The translations under genes were made by a program, and so were the position numbers. Source: Pelomyxa schiedti (lineage: Eukaryota > Evosea > Pelobiontida > Pelomyxidae). From it: a stretch of DNA of 64,000 nucleotides. Below the pieces are notes generated by a model. That model ran no database searches. It was not told the DNA's origin and worked only from the letters and a program-made list of their open reading frames with translations. Location of the stretch: NCBI GenBank assembly GCA_020536535.1, contig JAHLWZ010000693.1:62001-126000 (forward strand), in the 5' to 3' direction. Shown piece by piece: positions 37,512 to 48,935 of the stretch (its first letter is position 1; every line of letters begins with the position of its first letter).

Positions 37512-39599
37512 ATGAGCCCCCATCGCAGTGGTGCCCTGCCCTTCCTCCCATCCATCATCATAATTGCTTCTCTTGCCGCTCTTTCTGCACTTTGTGCATG
37601 TGGCGTTCCACCGGCCAATGACACGGCGCCGCCCACAAACAACACCACGTCGTCGTACCCAACCGCGCTGCTTGGGAACGCGTTCGGGTCCCACATGGTG
37701 GTCCAGGGCGCGCCCTCTCGGTCACGCGTCTACGGCCACGCGGCGTCGCCGAATCTGGAAGTCGAGGTGTACGTGGACGGCCAGCTCGCGGCCTCGGCGA
37801 CGTCGGGCGCCGCGGGAGCGTGGAGCGCGTGGCTGCCTGTGACGGAGCCGTCGCTCGATTCTCATTCGATCACGGTGACTGACGTGGCGGCAAATCACTC
37901 TCAGACAATTGACGGTTCGTTCGTGGGCCTTGCCTTACTGGGAACTGGGCCAGTCCTTTCCTTTCCTTTCCTTTCCTTCCCTTCCTATTGGTTGATAACG
38001 TTGTGTGTGGCCTTTTGCATAGGTTGTTACCTGGGTGTTTGATTTATTAATTTTCTCTTGGTTGTGCATTCGTCACACAATAACTCAGTCACATGAAGAT
38101 GTGCTTTTTGGAGATGTATATCTGTGCTCTGGGCAGAGCAATATGGAAATGACCCTGTGTGAGGCTTTCAATCAGACAGTTTAGTTTAATTTATTTCGTT
38201 AAAAAAAGTTTATTAACTCACATCCCTAAAAATCCACAATCAGCTTCTGCGCACTGATAATTACCCAAATATCAGAATTATGACTATTGGTCAAGGAAAC
38301 TACAGCTTTCAACCCGTTGATGACTTCATTTCTATTAAGCATCCCTGGGATCGGGCGTCGCCAGGTTGACTTTGAGACACGTTGTATAACATTGTGTCTA
38401 ACTTGTCAAATATAGGATCACTGGGAATTGGAGGAAATAAGAAGATGAAAGATTGTTTTTCTGCAGTCTGTTGGTTCTTTGGTCAAAAAATCCACACGCA
38501 GTACTCCATCCCAGTTGGCCTGATAAGTGCAAATTGGGGAGGTTCATACATAGAATCCTGGTCAAGTCCAGATGCCTTGGAACAATGTGACTGCAACAAC
38601 CTTGACGTGAATAAGGTCCCAAATTATCCAAGCCTACTGTGGAATACAATGATAACTCCGTTATTACAAATGGGTTTGAGGAGTGTGATTTGGTACCAGG
38701 CGGAAGCTAATTGTTGGAACTGGCAATGTTATACCTGCAGGTCTGAACTGCTTTTCAAATAAGAACTAGTTCTTATTTCATAAAGCTTTGTGGCCATGAT
38801 AAATGACTTGCGGGAGAAGCGCGGCGATACACCCCAAAGCTTGCCCTTTATATTTGTGCAATTACACCCTTGGACTCAATATGCAGTGGGAATGAATCTC
38901 CCAGAAATGCGGCTGGCCCAGACACCTGCCGTAGAGCTGGTGAATGTGGGAATGGCTTCTGCTGTGGATTTGGGGGATTGGAAAAGCCCACTGGTAAGAG
39001 TTTCCGTACAAAATGATTTCAAACAGTGGTTTTTAGGGAAATGTTCATCCACGAGATAAATTGGATGTTGGAAAGAGGCTTGCCTTGGTAGCTGACCACC
39101 TGATATATGGCAACAAATCTGTCGTGATCAACGGCCCCACATTTGAGCAGATGGTAGTTGAGAAGGGTGGACTTAATGCATCGGCAATGATTTTGTATGA
39201 GACAACAAGTATCGGGTCTGGTCTGGTGCTGTCACACTCTGATTGCCCCAGTGGTGCACTTCCCGAAGATTGTAGATTCTCTGCTGAACTGAAGAGTTCT
39301 GATGGTCAATGGCTGGAAGCAACAATCACACAGGTACCAATTTCATGCAGGTCTTAAACCTGCTTTCTCATTTTCCGCAGGTGGATTCCACAACTGTGAG
39401 ATTGAGTTGTTCCATGGAACCCAATGAAACTATCGTTGGCGCTAGATACCTCTATGCACCCTGGCCTTTGTGCACCATCTTCAACAAAGAAGGCCTTCCA
39501 GCAACACCCTTCAGATATGAGATGGACCATGGTTTTCGTCCTGGTCCTTGTCTTTTGAGCATGCTCCTCGTCCTACTTTCTCTTGTATTCCTTATGTAA
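37512..39599 (+). CDS. sialate O-acetylesterase-like SGNH hydrolase, probably GPI-anchored
   Basis: Secreted SGNH/GDSL-fold esterase of the SIAE family, which removes O-acetyl groups from sialic acids or related glycans. The start MSPHRSGALPF opens a signal peptide (IIIIASLAALSALCACG). An N-terminal beta-sandwich has GSHMVVQGAPSRSRVYG. The nucleophile block is VYLCSGQSNMEMTL. Next are SIPVGLISANWGGSYIESWS, RSVIWYQAEANCWNW and, near the end, DVGKRLALVADHLIYGN. The Asp/His of the triad are not clearly assigned: the usual DxxH stretch reads GNVHPRDKLDVGKRLA, where HPRDK supplies the histidine. The C-terminus is hydrophobic (LLSMLLVLLSLVFLM) and ends the protein, as in GPI-attachment signals. The natural substrate in this organism is unknown. 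Confidence 0.85.
37956..37986. repeat. CTTTC microsatellite inside an intron of the esterase gene
   Basis: Five or more units of CTTTC in a row within the first large intron region; one unit is imperfect at the end. No function is suggested. Confidence 0.7.
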
Positions 39600-39670
39600 T
39601 TTACATACAGGAAACGGTATTTGATTGTAATAGAAACTCCGAGTTTTTTTGGTGTAATACATGGAAATGC

Positions 39671-40373
39671 TCATTCACTAGGGAGGTGGCTCTCGTCGTC
39701 GGACTGGGGATCAAGCGGTTGTTCAGAATCCAAATTAGTGCCACCCACAGGTGATTTGGGTGGTTTGGAGGACTCAGACATGAGGTGTGCCTCCTTTGAG
39801 AATTTTGTGGGGTCGAACTTCTGCTTCAGTCTCCTACTATCTGGTACATTTTTGATCCTAACCTTGATCTTTTTTTGGGGGATTTGTTTGTTTTTTTTCT
39901 TGTGGTTATTTGGTGGATCGCATTGAATGGAATCCGGGAATGGAGGGAAAAGCAAACCTCGTTGTTGGTGAGTAAACCTTCTTTCCGGCACTGTTTGAAA
40001 ACGTACAACCTACGGTTATTAAGACTGTACATTGTATCTCCCTGCACCATCGCCGTGATTATTGGCAGATCTTCGGGTGTGATAGTGCCATTCCGTATCG
40101 ACTCCAGCGTGACCATAAGCGGCCTGCCACAACTAATCCAGTGTTAAAAATTATCAATACTACTATTATGAAAGAGGCAGATATAATGAAATGAGAAACC
40201 ACATGGAAAAAGCAAACAAACCTAAATGTCGGCCGAATTTTGCTGTGAGTGAAATAGAGGTCAGCAGGGTCAACCGAGGTCACGCCTTCGCCCCCAACGG
40301 CGCGGCTCTTGGACGATCCGCCTCCTGCCCCGCCTCTTTTTTTTTTGCTGCTGGATCCCCTCTGTTGTGACAT
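39671..40373 (-). CDS. ParB/sulfiredoxin-like domain protein
   Basis: A small conserved protein. After a Ser/Gly/Lys-rich start (MSQQRGSSSKKKRGGAGGG) comes LYFTHSKIRPTFSCGRPL, MVTLESIRNGTITPEDLP and YSLNNRRLYVFKQCRKEGLL. The order S+IRPxF-S-(7)-L-x(4-6)-I-x-G-x(5)-LP-x-I, followed by NNRRLYV, is the pattern of eukaryotic proteins with a ParB/sulfiredoxin-like fold. The tail has VPDSRRLKQKFDPTKF and an acidic end (DDESHLPSE). One intron was read with confidence (phase conserved through PTF-SCG). Catalytic Cys of true sulfiredoxin is not evident, and I make no claim about an enzymatic activity. Confidence 0.6.
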
Positions 40374-40663
40374 TTAGTGCCCGTGCCGTTGTCGTTGTTG
40401 AAGATATTCGCCTGTGACGCAAGGGAAGAAAACAACGTTGTGTAACGAACGAAGAAAAAATTGGCGTTCGGAAAACCCGAAGACGAAGAACCTGAGAATC
40501 AGCCCAGGTTTTCCACACCCATTTCCCAACCATTTCGTACCACATAATCTCAGCCACAAGAGAGCAACAGCTCGAATTAGCAGGAAGCCTCAGAGTCCAC
40601 ATTCCCCTCAGACCCTGCTCATTAGATGCCACCATCACTGAAGAAGGGCGAAAAAAAAAACAA

Positions 40664-43122
40664 ATGACTGAGGGTGCTGCGGCAGGCGCGACGTCTGGTG
40701 GCACTTCCCTTTCCCATGCGGAAAGCAACAGTGCAGCGAACGGTGGGAGTTGCGCACAGAGCGACAACCCAGTTACCCTGCAACCTCCTCCCGCCGTCGC
40801 GATCCCAAACGCGCCGCAGACTCAGTCCCAGTCCGGAACTGCCGTAACACGCGCCGACAACTGTTGCCCTCAGCAACAAGTGACAGGGACTCCTCCCAAT
40901 CCCACACCCCAAACCCAAAGCAACGCCGACGCAGCAACTAGTGCCGGCGTAAGCAGCACGCAACCGCAACAACAATCGCAATCGCAGTCATCACAACAGC
41001 CTGGCGCAATGCAAATGCAAACGCCAATGCAAATTCAGAACAAAAGCGAGCAGCACCCTCTGGATGCCACGTTCGCGAGCTGCGCTCAGCAGATGCAAAT
41101 GCAAATGCAACACCAGCAGATGGTGCAGCAGAAACAGCAGCAGCAACAGCAGCAGTTCTTGCAATTCCAGCAGCAGCTGCAGCTTCTGCAGTCGCACGCG
41201 TCACCTCAGTCGCCCGCGCCATGTCCGGCACCCACGCCGACTCCCCAGGCTCCCCCTTCCCAGCCCACTCAGACCGCTGCGTCCAACGACCTAGGCATTC
41301 TTCCACCATCGAGTGTGGCCACACGCGCTGCAAGTGCGGCGGCGCAGCTTCCGTTGGATCCGCAGCTGCAGCAACTCTTACAACAACTTGACGCACACGC
41401 CTTGCAGCAATTGCTGTCAACTTCGCAGGAAGTGCTTTTCCAATCGACGGGGTCACAGACTTCTTCCCAACATCAGCAGCTGCAGCTTCTTCAACAATTA
41501 CAACAGCACCTAGTGATACAACAGCAACAGGCTATTTTACAACAGCAGCAGAAAAATGAACAGCCAAGTGAGAATCATTCGCAAGCGTTGAGCAAAGGAC
41601 TCCCATTGAATCACGCAGCACAACATGAACAAATACAAAAGAACTTGCTCATGTTGCATCAGCAACAATCACAGCAGTTACAACAACTGCAACAGCAACA
41701 GCAGCAACTTCAACAAAAGCAACTTTTTCAACGCCAGCAGCAGCTACAACAAATGTACCAGCAGACTGCCCACCAAATTGTTTCTCAGCCAAGTCCCCAG
41801 CAATCACAAACCGTACAACCAGTACCACCGCCACAAGCCTCCCCTCCTAGCCTTCAGTCACCTCAAGTCTCACAAACTTTTCAACACCAGTCAATGCCAC
41901 AAAATGCACCTCAGCAGACACAGCAAACCACACCACAACCCCAAACGCCTCCCCCACAGCAATCTCCTCAGCAAACTATCTACCAATCACAACAATTACC
42001 GCAACAGACTGTTTCCCTACCTTTTGGTTCGATGTCTTTCAACAAACAAAACACACAACAAACCTCTGCTTATGCTCCACAGCTTTGCTCAAGCCCACAA
42101 CAGCAAATGCAAACGGCTCAGTCTACTACTGCAACACACACTGGAACCCTTCAACTCCAGGTTTCAAGGCACTATGGATTCTAAATGTCTGACCCCGCTT
42201 TCTCCAGTGCAACGACTTACCAACTATACTTAAACTGTGTGAAGCAGTTGGCCAGTATGTTTCAGATTCAAACCAGCACAAGATAGATTGGAATCACATA
42301 AGTCGGAGTATGCCGTGGAGTCCTAGGTGATTCTGTTGTTCCTTTTGTTGTTTTTAAAATTAAGTACAGTGAATGCCAAGCTGTGTGGCGTCATATTGCA
42401 TACTCTTGGAAACCCGAGGATGTTACCGGATCAACATTGGTAGTTATAAACTGGAATGCGTCTGATTCACCCATTGTAGAACACTACAGAGCTTGACGGT
42501 AATGAAAGTGATGAAGAACAATTGTTGAAATCCATGGTAAGGGCTCCACGCACTTTCATGACTGGATAATTGTGCACAGCACCCAAAAGTCCTGCAACCC
42601 TCTCCTCAAATCCAGCCACAAATGGACACATCATATACCAAGATTCTCCAACCTACTGGAAATTATCTACCCAAACAGGAAGCCGAAGAACCACCAACTG
42701 TAAAACTGCGCAATATTTACTCCAACTGACATGTCTTGAGAAAAAAGGTAGAAAGCGCAAAGTCTGGAAACCAGAGGATGATGTTGCACTTTTAGACGCC
42801 GTGGAGTTGTATGGCGAGTGTATGTACTTTTTTTGCCGTTATACCGCACTCTTACAAGCAAAGCAAACTGGCCATACCTTGCCCAACAACTTTCCCACTT
42901 AGAAAGAAGTCATTCACAATTGAGCTCTCGCTATACAGCCTTGAGGAAGAAGGTCTAATTATTTCCATCAACTGAAAGCTGATTCTCTAAAAGGCTCAGA
43001 AGGGTAACTGTGGTGATGCCCGTATCAAATGGAAACTCGATTGCATTGCCAAGAAGGTACATACAACCAACACAAAAAGCTGTTTGTTTCCTCATCCAAT
43101 GCAGAGTGAAAAGCAGTCATGA
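40664..43122 (+). CDS. Gln-rich SANT/Myb-domain protein
   Basis: The first exon is a continuous 500-codon open frame dominated by Gln, Pro and Ser (MTEGAAAGATSGG onward). The later, intron-cut part has two SANT/Myb-like units. The first reads KIDWNHISRSMPW, then SECQAVWRHIAYSWKPEDV. The second reads KRKVWKPEDDVALLDAVELY and, after an intron, SRYTALRKKAQKGNC. The layout suits a nuclear DNA- or histone-binding factor. I end the gene at TGA 43120-43122 because splicing the 48-nt GTACAT-GCAG intron at 43057-43104 gives SEKQS-stop in phase. Two single-intron choices upstream are less sure. A telomere-repeat-binding role is possible but unproven. Confidence 0.68.
41103..41780 (+). repeat. polyglutamine CAG/CAA tracts
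   Basis: Several mixed CAG/CAA stretches encode runs such as QQQQQQQ and QLQQLQQQQQQLQQ. Codon mixing argues for selection on the protein, not simple slippage. Confidence 0.8.
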
Positions 43123-43239
43123 CCCAAATCAAAACTGGTTGTGTGAATTGTTGTAGGTGATACCCAAATTTTGCAAAAAGAAAGCTTTTTTTTTCCCCTC
43201 ATCTTTGCTTATTGTAAGTGCAGGAAATCCCACAGTGCC

Positions 43240-43803
43240 TTAGTAGTAAGAGGGAACCACTCCTTTAGCTGCGAAGAAGCACCCACCCATGTCAACAACA
43301 AGCTCACAACAATTCCAATATCTGACAGATTTTCCTTCCTTCATGCAGAGAGTGAGTTGTCTCGAACGAAATAAAAAAAAAACTGTGTGTTGACGAGGCT
43401 AGAGCATTGGCATAGAGAGAGAAATAATAAAGAATATAATATATAATTACCTGCCAGGCCTGAGCTGCAGCACGTAGGCCCAGCACACAACGAGCACAGG
43501 GAGCAGGGCCAGGAGGCACGACACGTTGTTAGTGGGGGAGGACGAGGCGACCACGGCGGCCCACAGGGCCACGGGCACGAAGGCGTACACGGCGGTGGCT
43601 CCGCCCGCCGCGGCCACCCACCCGCGCTCCCCGCCCGCCCCTCGCGCCTTGCCCCCGCCGCCGGCGCCGCTGCCCGCCCCGGCACCCCCGCTGCTCCCGC
43701 CCTTGGTGCTGCCCGACGCCGACGAGGACGAGTGCGACGCGGAGGAGGCCGTGGGCGACGACGGCGTGCCGAACCCGTGGCTGCTGCTCGTTTTGTGCGA
43801 CAT
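43240..43803 (-). CDS. small GC-rich two-helix membrane protein, unknown
   Basis: From MSHKTSSSHGFGTPS, a disordered Ser/Gly/Ala-rich N-terminus of about 65 residues precedes two hydrophobic helices (AVYAFVPVALWAAVV and CLLALLPVLVVCWAYVLQL). The coding strand is far richer in G+C than its surroundings, apart from the 5' ends of the two neighbouring genes. A clear GTAATTAT donor follows LRPG. The second exon is my best guess, joining at ACACAG and ending at TAA 43240-43242; it could be wrong. I do not recognise the family. The N-terminus overlaps no other gene. Confidence 0.45.
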
Positions 43804-43961
43804 TCGCTTGTTGTTTTTGGTGCCAAGGAAAAAATCTTTCTTTTCTTTTTGGTTGATCGTTTTGGAATTGGAACGGCAGATACAAAGAAAAAAGCAAAAG
43901 TTTAATTTAGAGTTAATGGAACGAACTAAGGTTGTGGTGTGGCACGCGCGTTTGTTGTTGG

Positions 43962-46898
43962 TTACCACAGTTTGATTCCTAGCATTGTGAACAGGGGAGA
44001 GCAACAAAAGCAGCTCCAAAGCGATGTGGCGTTGGAATCTGGGCATGCACCTGGGCGTGCAGCCGTGGGGATTCCATGAACCTGTGACTCCTCTTCGGCT
44101 TCGGCGTCCCACTCGTCGTCTGCATCGGCATTGTATTCGGAATTATGGTCGCTGGCATCACCGGCACCACCGGCTTTGCTAGATACTGAGCCGGTGTCAC
44201 TCTCAATATCCGGTGATGGTGGGCTGGCTAAGAGCGGATGGGAATTCTCGGGAGAGAAATAACAGGGCGACAGGAACATCAGTACGGTGTAAACAGCGGA
44301 CTTGGGCAATGACCCGAAGGTACGGGGTGTCGTAGCAGTCGCGGAATTCTTTGCCCAGCACAAGAGGATGGTCTTTATAATGCACCGGAACCAATGCGGG
44401 AAGTATTTATGCCTGGCGGGGAGCCATGTTGCCGGTAAATAGTACCTCTGCCAGTAAGATGCTGCGGAAAAATGGTTTGGTGGGCAATTGTCATCTGTAC
44501 CGCCATCATCCGATCGGGATTGTCCTTCATCGTCGTCACTTTCCGTGTCATCATCAAGGATGTCCCCTTCGCTTGATTCACTTGCTGAGAAAGTCTCCCC
44601 TGAGGTCAATACAAGACCATGGAACCAAAGAAGTTCAGCAGTTGTATGTTTCCGATGTCGAACAGCTATTGTAAGTAGGTCGCTGGAGACATGAGCACCG
44701 TGCTTCAGAAAAAGGGATAACGTCGAATCCATTCCATTTTCCACCAACTTACGCAAAATGTTCTTCTTGGACAAGTTGGGGTCAGCACCACGGTCCAATA
44801 GAAGTTGTATACACTTGTCATCATAAGTGAATAAGCTTGTAACAGCGAGAGGGTATTCTCCGAATATAAGTGCGTTTGGGTTCATGTTAACGGCAGATGA
44901 CAAAAGAAATTGGACCAGTTCGACGTTGTGTAGAGCCAAAGCTTCATAAAAGAGTCCATCTTTAAGCTTTGGTTGTTGCTGTTGAATGATGCCTATGTAC
45001 CAGTCACGATTGACAGTTATAGGGGATTGCACAAAGCATGCCCTGATTACACTCACTTTTGTACTTGTTGCCCCTTCAAGAAAGACTCGTTGTAGGATTT
45101 CCATGAGGTTAGACCGTTTTTCATGTGATGCAATGTTCATTACCAGTCCCACAAAGTCAATAGGATCAATTACTTTTGCCATTGTTGTAACAAACCGGGC
45201 TTCATATTTTGTTCCACCACAACTCTCACTTTGTTCCATCAAACGAAATTCGGAAATTGGCACTTCACCCTCCTTTATTTTAGTTTTTGTGCATTCATCA
45301 ATAAAGGGGTGATATAACTCAAGCCGGGCCTCACCTGGAGGTTTTTGTTCAAGTAGTGCGGCAGTAATATGGCTAGTTACATTAAACAACCCTTCTGAGT
45401 GCAAAAACAGCTTGGGGAATGTTTGTAGCAAAATGACTAACAAATACAAGCAGGGTCGTGAGTTCTCACCTGCCAGAAGTAGAGTTGAACCCCTCTCAAA
45501 CAGAGACACAATAGATTCCTCTTCCATTTGTCTTAATATTTCCTTCGTTGATATAAGAGATAAGGCAGCATGCTTCACTACAGCATCCTTGTCAAATACT
45601 AGTGTCAGAGCATTTCTTGCAAGTTGTGGTTTCAATTGCCCCCCAACTAGGCTAACTGGAATTAATACAAGGATCGAGAGAACTTTGTCTTTTGGTGATG
45701 AAATAGGTGCATGACGTTCGTGACAATCAATTAATTGGGTATGTGCCTGTGAGTCGCCGATACACATCCAAGTGAGTGCGGTCAGAACCGATACAATGAA
45801 GTTGGTATCACCCAAATTGGCACTTGAAGCAATTACTCCATCTCTATCAAGGCAAAAGGATGCCACTTTTTCTAGGGAGGAGACCAGTGCAGCAACAAAG
45901 TGATGTGTAAGAGAGCGTACTTCATTAGACCCATCCCTGAAGTGAATATCCCAATATTTCAAAGCACCAAGACCGCGGTTCTCTTTCTCAGAGAGCGTCG
46001 CCAGGTACTCGGTAATAGCTTTGGTTGCCTCCTCCAGTAACAGAGGCATAATTTTTCCGTGTTTTACAACCATGGTAAATAATCCAGGGCACCCACAAGA
46101 GATAGCTTCACAAACGCCATCAACAATGACCCTTTCATGTTCCGCTAGAATCTCGGCGCCAAGGCTGGATTTCATCAGCTCGCAGCACAAACGCGTTCCC
46201 CCCTTTACGGACTCTTGGTCCTCGCTATTCCCACACATCAACTCCACAGCGATGCTGCACAGAACGCCGACCAGGTCGCGCGGAACCCCCAAATTCCGTT
46301 GGAACGCGTACAGAATCGCCGTGGCGAATCCCAACTTGGTCGAAGCGTCGCGACTCTTCGCACCCGAACCGACGCCTACGCCGACGCCGCCAACCGCGAC
46401 GAACTCGCCGCAGGCTCCCATAAGCCGCTCCCAACACCCGCCAGCGGCAGCGGCGGCCACCGCGGCGCACGACGCGCCGAGGGCGAGCTGCCCCAGGGCC
46501 CGCCGCTCCGCCACCCACGCGCATTTCCCCAGGGCCGCCAGGGCCCCGCACCCCTGGTCCACGACGGCGAGCACGGCCCCCACGTCTTCGTCGTTCCCGC
46601 AGCCCACCGGCGACGCCCCCGCGGCCGCAAGCGCCGGTGATTCCGGTGCTGCTGAGGCCGAGGCGGCGGGCTGGGGCTGCGGCTGCGGCTGGGGGGCCAA
46701 GCCTGCCGCGAGCTTCCGGAGGACGCGGACGTGGGGGGCGATGCAGCGGTAGCCGCGGGACGGGGACCCGCCGGGGGGCTCAGGGGAACACAGGGCAGAG
46801 GAGAGCGACTCCAGGGCCGAGGCCACTCGCTGGGGCAGCTCCTGCGTAATGGAAACGAAGAGGGGCAGGCCGCGTGCAGTGGCAGGTAGCCTGCTCAT
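43962..46898 (-). CDS. intronless ankyrin-type repeat protein (978 aa)
   Basis: One uninterrupted frame of 978 codons from MSRLPATARGLPLF to LGIKLW, in a region where nearly all other genes have introns every 100-300 bp. The N-terminal 500 residues look like alpha-helical, armadillo/HEAT-like repeats (VVKHAALSLISTKEILRQM) with Ala/Gly/Pro-rich stretches. Residues about 655-770 contain ankyrin-like units (CIQLLLDRGADPNLSKKNIL and LSLFLKHGAHVSSDLLTIA). An acidic linker (DILDDDTESDDDEGQSRSDD) is followed by WLPARHKYFPHWFRCIIKTI, a C-terminal block seen in other protist ankyrin proteins. The 5' kilobase is strongly GC-rich. No catalytic motif. Retroposition would explain the missing introns but is only an idea. 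Confidence 0.78.
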   Translation of the reverse strand: MSRLPATARGLPLFVSITQELPQRVASALESLSSALCSPEPPGGSPSRGYRCIAPHVRVLRKLAAGLAPQPQPQPQPAASASAAPESPALAAAGASPVGCGNDEDVGAVLAVVDQGCGALAALGKCAWVAERRALGQLALGASCAAVAAAAAGGCWERLMGACGEFVAVGGVGVGVGSGAKSRDASTKLGFATAILYAFQRNLGVPRDLVGVLCSIAVELMCGNSEDQESVKGGTRLCCELMKSSLGAEILAEHERVIVDGVCEAISCGCPGLFTMVVKHGKIMPLLLEEATKAITEYLATLSEKENRGLGALKYWDIHFRDGSNEVRSLTHHFVAALVSSLEKVASFCLDRDGVIASSANLGDTNFIVSVLTALTWMCIGDSQAHTQLIDCHERHAPISSPKDKVLSILVLIPVSLVGGQLKPQLARNALTLVFDKDAVVKHAALSLISTKEILRQMEEESIVSLFERGSTLLLAGENSRPCLYLLVILLQTFPKLFLHSEGLFNVTSHITAALLEQKPPGEARLELYHPFIDECTKTKIKEGEVPISEFRLMEQSESCGGTKYEARFVTTMAKVIDPIDFVGLVMNIASHEKRSNLMEILQRVFLEGATSTKVSVIRACFVQSPITVNRDWYIGIIQQQQPKLKDGLFYEALALHNVELVQFLLSSAVNMNPNALIFGEYPLAVTSLFTYDDKCIQLLLDRGADPNLSKKNILRKLVENGMDSTLSLFLKHGAHVSSDLLTIAVRHRKHTTAELLWFHGLVLTSGETFSASESSEGDILDDDTESDDDEGQSRSDDGGTDDNCPPNHFSAASYWQRYYLPATWLPARHKYFPHWFRCIIKTILLCWAKNSATATTPRTFGSLPKSAVYTVLMFLSPCYFSPENSHPLLASPPSPDIESDTGSVSSKAGGAGDASDHNSEYNADADDEWDAEAEEESQVHGIPTAARPGACPDSNATSLWSCFCCSPLFTMLGIKLW

Positions 46899-47115
46899 TT
46901 GTGATTTTCGTATTTTCGTTTGTTTTGTTCAATTCCGGGAACTGACTTCAAGCGATAAAAGATACACAGGGTGCTCACCATTTGGTGTTCTCGACAGATC
47001 GCACACAGGAAAAAAACGCACACTTCAACTTCCAGTCACGCACCCGCTTGTCTCCCTCAGTCTTCTGTGATTCGAGTCACAGAAGATCACCCAATTCCAA
47101 TTCGCAATACCCATC
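46899..47115. promoter_or_regulatory. divergent 5' region between the ankyrin gene and YEATS4
   Basis: 217 bp between two opposed start codons, with a sharp drop in G+C relative to both flanking coding starts. An inverted CTGTGATTC/GAGTCACAG lies just before the YEATS start. Promoter role is inferred from position. Confidence 0.35.
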
Positions 47116-48069
47116 ATGTCTCAGGGCGCAGGGAGGGGGCGAGGCGCCGGCGGGCGCAGGCTAGTCAACACGGTGCTGGAGAAGCCAATAGTGCACGGGA
47201 ACATCGCGTGGTGGATGGGGAACGCGCAGCCGCAGGGCTCCCAGGGCGGCGACCCCGAGGCGGAGGCGGCGGCCCAGCGGCAGCCCACCCACAAGTGGTG
47301 CTGCTACGTGCGCCCCGCGGACCTGCCGGGCCCGGCAAGCATGGGGGGCGGGGGCGGCGGCGGGGGGAGCCAGGGGGCCCAGCCGGGGGCTCCCGTGTAC
47401 GAGGGGGAGTTGACGAATTGGATCAAGAAGGTGGTGTTCACGCTGCACCCGACGTTTCCGGATAATGTGAGGGTTGTGGAAGAGCCCCCGTTTCAGGTTT
47501 GACGGGTTGTCGCGTTCTTGTACTCCACTTTATGGTTTTGTTGTTAGTTGCTACTGGTTTTCCTCTTGTATTCAGTATTTAAGGTTACAGGTATGGCTGG
47601 GGTTTGAAATCGTGATTACAATTCATTTTGTGGATAACCTGGAGAAACCTGTGGATTTATACCATCCGTTGCAACTGTTCTCTCCTGAACAGCACTCTGC
47701 TTCTCACAAACCGCTTATTGCCGAGTTTTATGAGGAACTCATTTTTGTGAATCCAAAGGAAGAACTCGCAAACCGTTTGAAAATACCTGGGAAGAGGTTT
47801 GGAGATATATACTTCTGTAGCACTCTAATGTGGCTAGACCACCCAAGTCACTCCTTCCGGAAATCTCAGCACAGCAGTGTGGCAGTTTCACTGATGAACA
47901 ATGTTACAACAAGTTGACAGAAGCACATCAAAAAGTGAAGGAGCAAGTTCAGGCACTTCAGGCACGGCTTCTTCAATTGAATACGGATATTACTGCTGCT
48001 GGCGGAAGCACTGGCACAACTGGTGAGAATGGTCACGATGGAGATGTTGTTATTGTGGATAACCCCTGA
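47116..48069 (+). CDS. YEATS4: YEATS-domain histone acyl-lysine reader (GAS41/YAF9 type)
   Basis: Subunit shared by NuA4 and SWR1-type chromatin complexes in known organisms, reading acylated histone lysines. The YEATS domain begins KPIVHGNIAWWMG and continues THKWCCYVRPADLPG, LTNWIKKVVFTLHPTFPDN, RVVEEPPFQ, then across a short intron GFEIVITIHFVDNLEKPVDL and YHPLQLFS. The aromatic cage residues come from the W and F/Y of the GWGF-like segment, here VWLGFEI. The C-terminus is a coiled coil (KVKEQVQALQARLLQLN) as in GAS41. A Gly-rich loop (GGGGGGGGS) is inserted in the domain, which is unusual. Short introns cut the 3' half. End at TGA 48067-48069, convergent with the peroxiredoxin. Confidence 0.92.
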
Positions 48070-48238
48070 GGGACCTGTGACACTATTTCAAGCACTATCT
48101 CTTCCCTCATAAATACACCCCTTACCAATGTTCATACACATAAACAAATCAAAGAGTGCCAAAAATTCGGGATTCTTTTAAATACATACAGTTTCCATTG
48201 TCTTCTGTAGGACAAAGGAAATTGTATTCAAAAAACCT

Positions 48239-48935
48239 CTATGAAAGTTGCTGGACCACTTTAAGGGCTTCTTGAACGTGCTTTGCGGCGTTGAATTGGC
48301 TGGAGAATGTGTAACGAACAATCCCAGATTTGTCAATGACATAAGTAACACGGCCTGGGATAAGGAACAGTGTGCTGCCAACACCATAGGCCTGCCTTAT
48401 TGCCTGGTTCTCATCACTGAGGAGTGTGAATGGGAGGCCGTGGTTGGTGGCGAATTTTTTGTGTGTGTCTACTGAATCAGAGCTGTTGAAGGGTTCGTAT
48501 TAGTTTGGGTAAATAAGTATTTGAATTTTTTGATATTATTTTGGGTTTGGAGGCGAACCTTACACCAATGACTCGAGCACCCGCTGTCTATGATAAAATG
48601 AGAACCGTGGAAGTGGAGAAAAAGAGTTCACATACTTTGAATACATGAAAACTGTCTCGGAAAGAGCACGCTTCAGCAGTGCAACCAGGTGTTTCGTCCT
48701 ATGAGTTTGTTACCAAAAAAAAAAAGGTAGCCTGAAGTAAAAGAACTATACCCTGGGATAGAAATACAAGACAACTATTTGTCCTCTCAAATCGCTCAAC
48801 CTTACAATGTTTCCATCCTTTTTTTGGGAGTGTTACACCTTGCAAAAGGTACTTTCGTGTTAAAGAAAAGCAAAAAGGAATACACACTTGATCAGGAAGT
48901 TCGAAATTTGGAGCTGTGTCCCCTGCTTTGACCAT
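48239..48935 (-). CDS. BCP/PrxQ-type peroxiredoxin
   Basis: Thiol peroxidase that reduces hydroperoxides using thioredoxin. The start is MVKAGDTAPNFELPDQ. After an intron, DGNIVRLSDLRGQIVVLYFY and PRDETPGCTAEACSFRD carry the peroxidatic Cys (TPGC) and the resolving Cys five residues later, the BCP hallmark. Then AGARVIGVS, DSVDTHKKFATNHGLPFTLL and VGSTLFLIPGRVTYVIDKSG follow, ending VVQQLS. The active site is Cys, not Sec. Because the family is thioredoxin-dependent, it may be a downstream partner of the TrxR 25 kb away. Five or so short introns. Confidence 0.92.
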
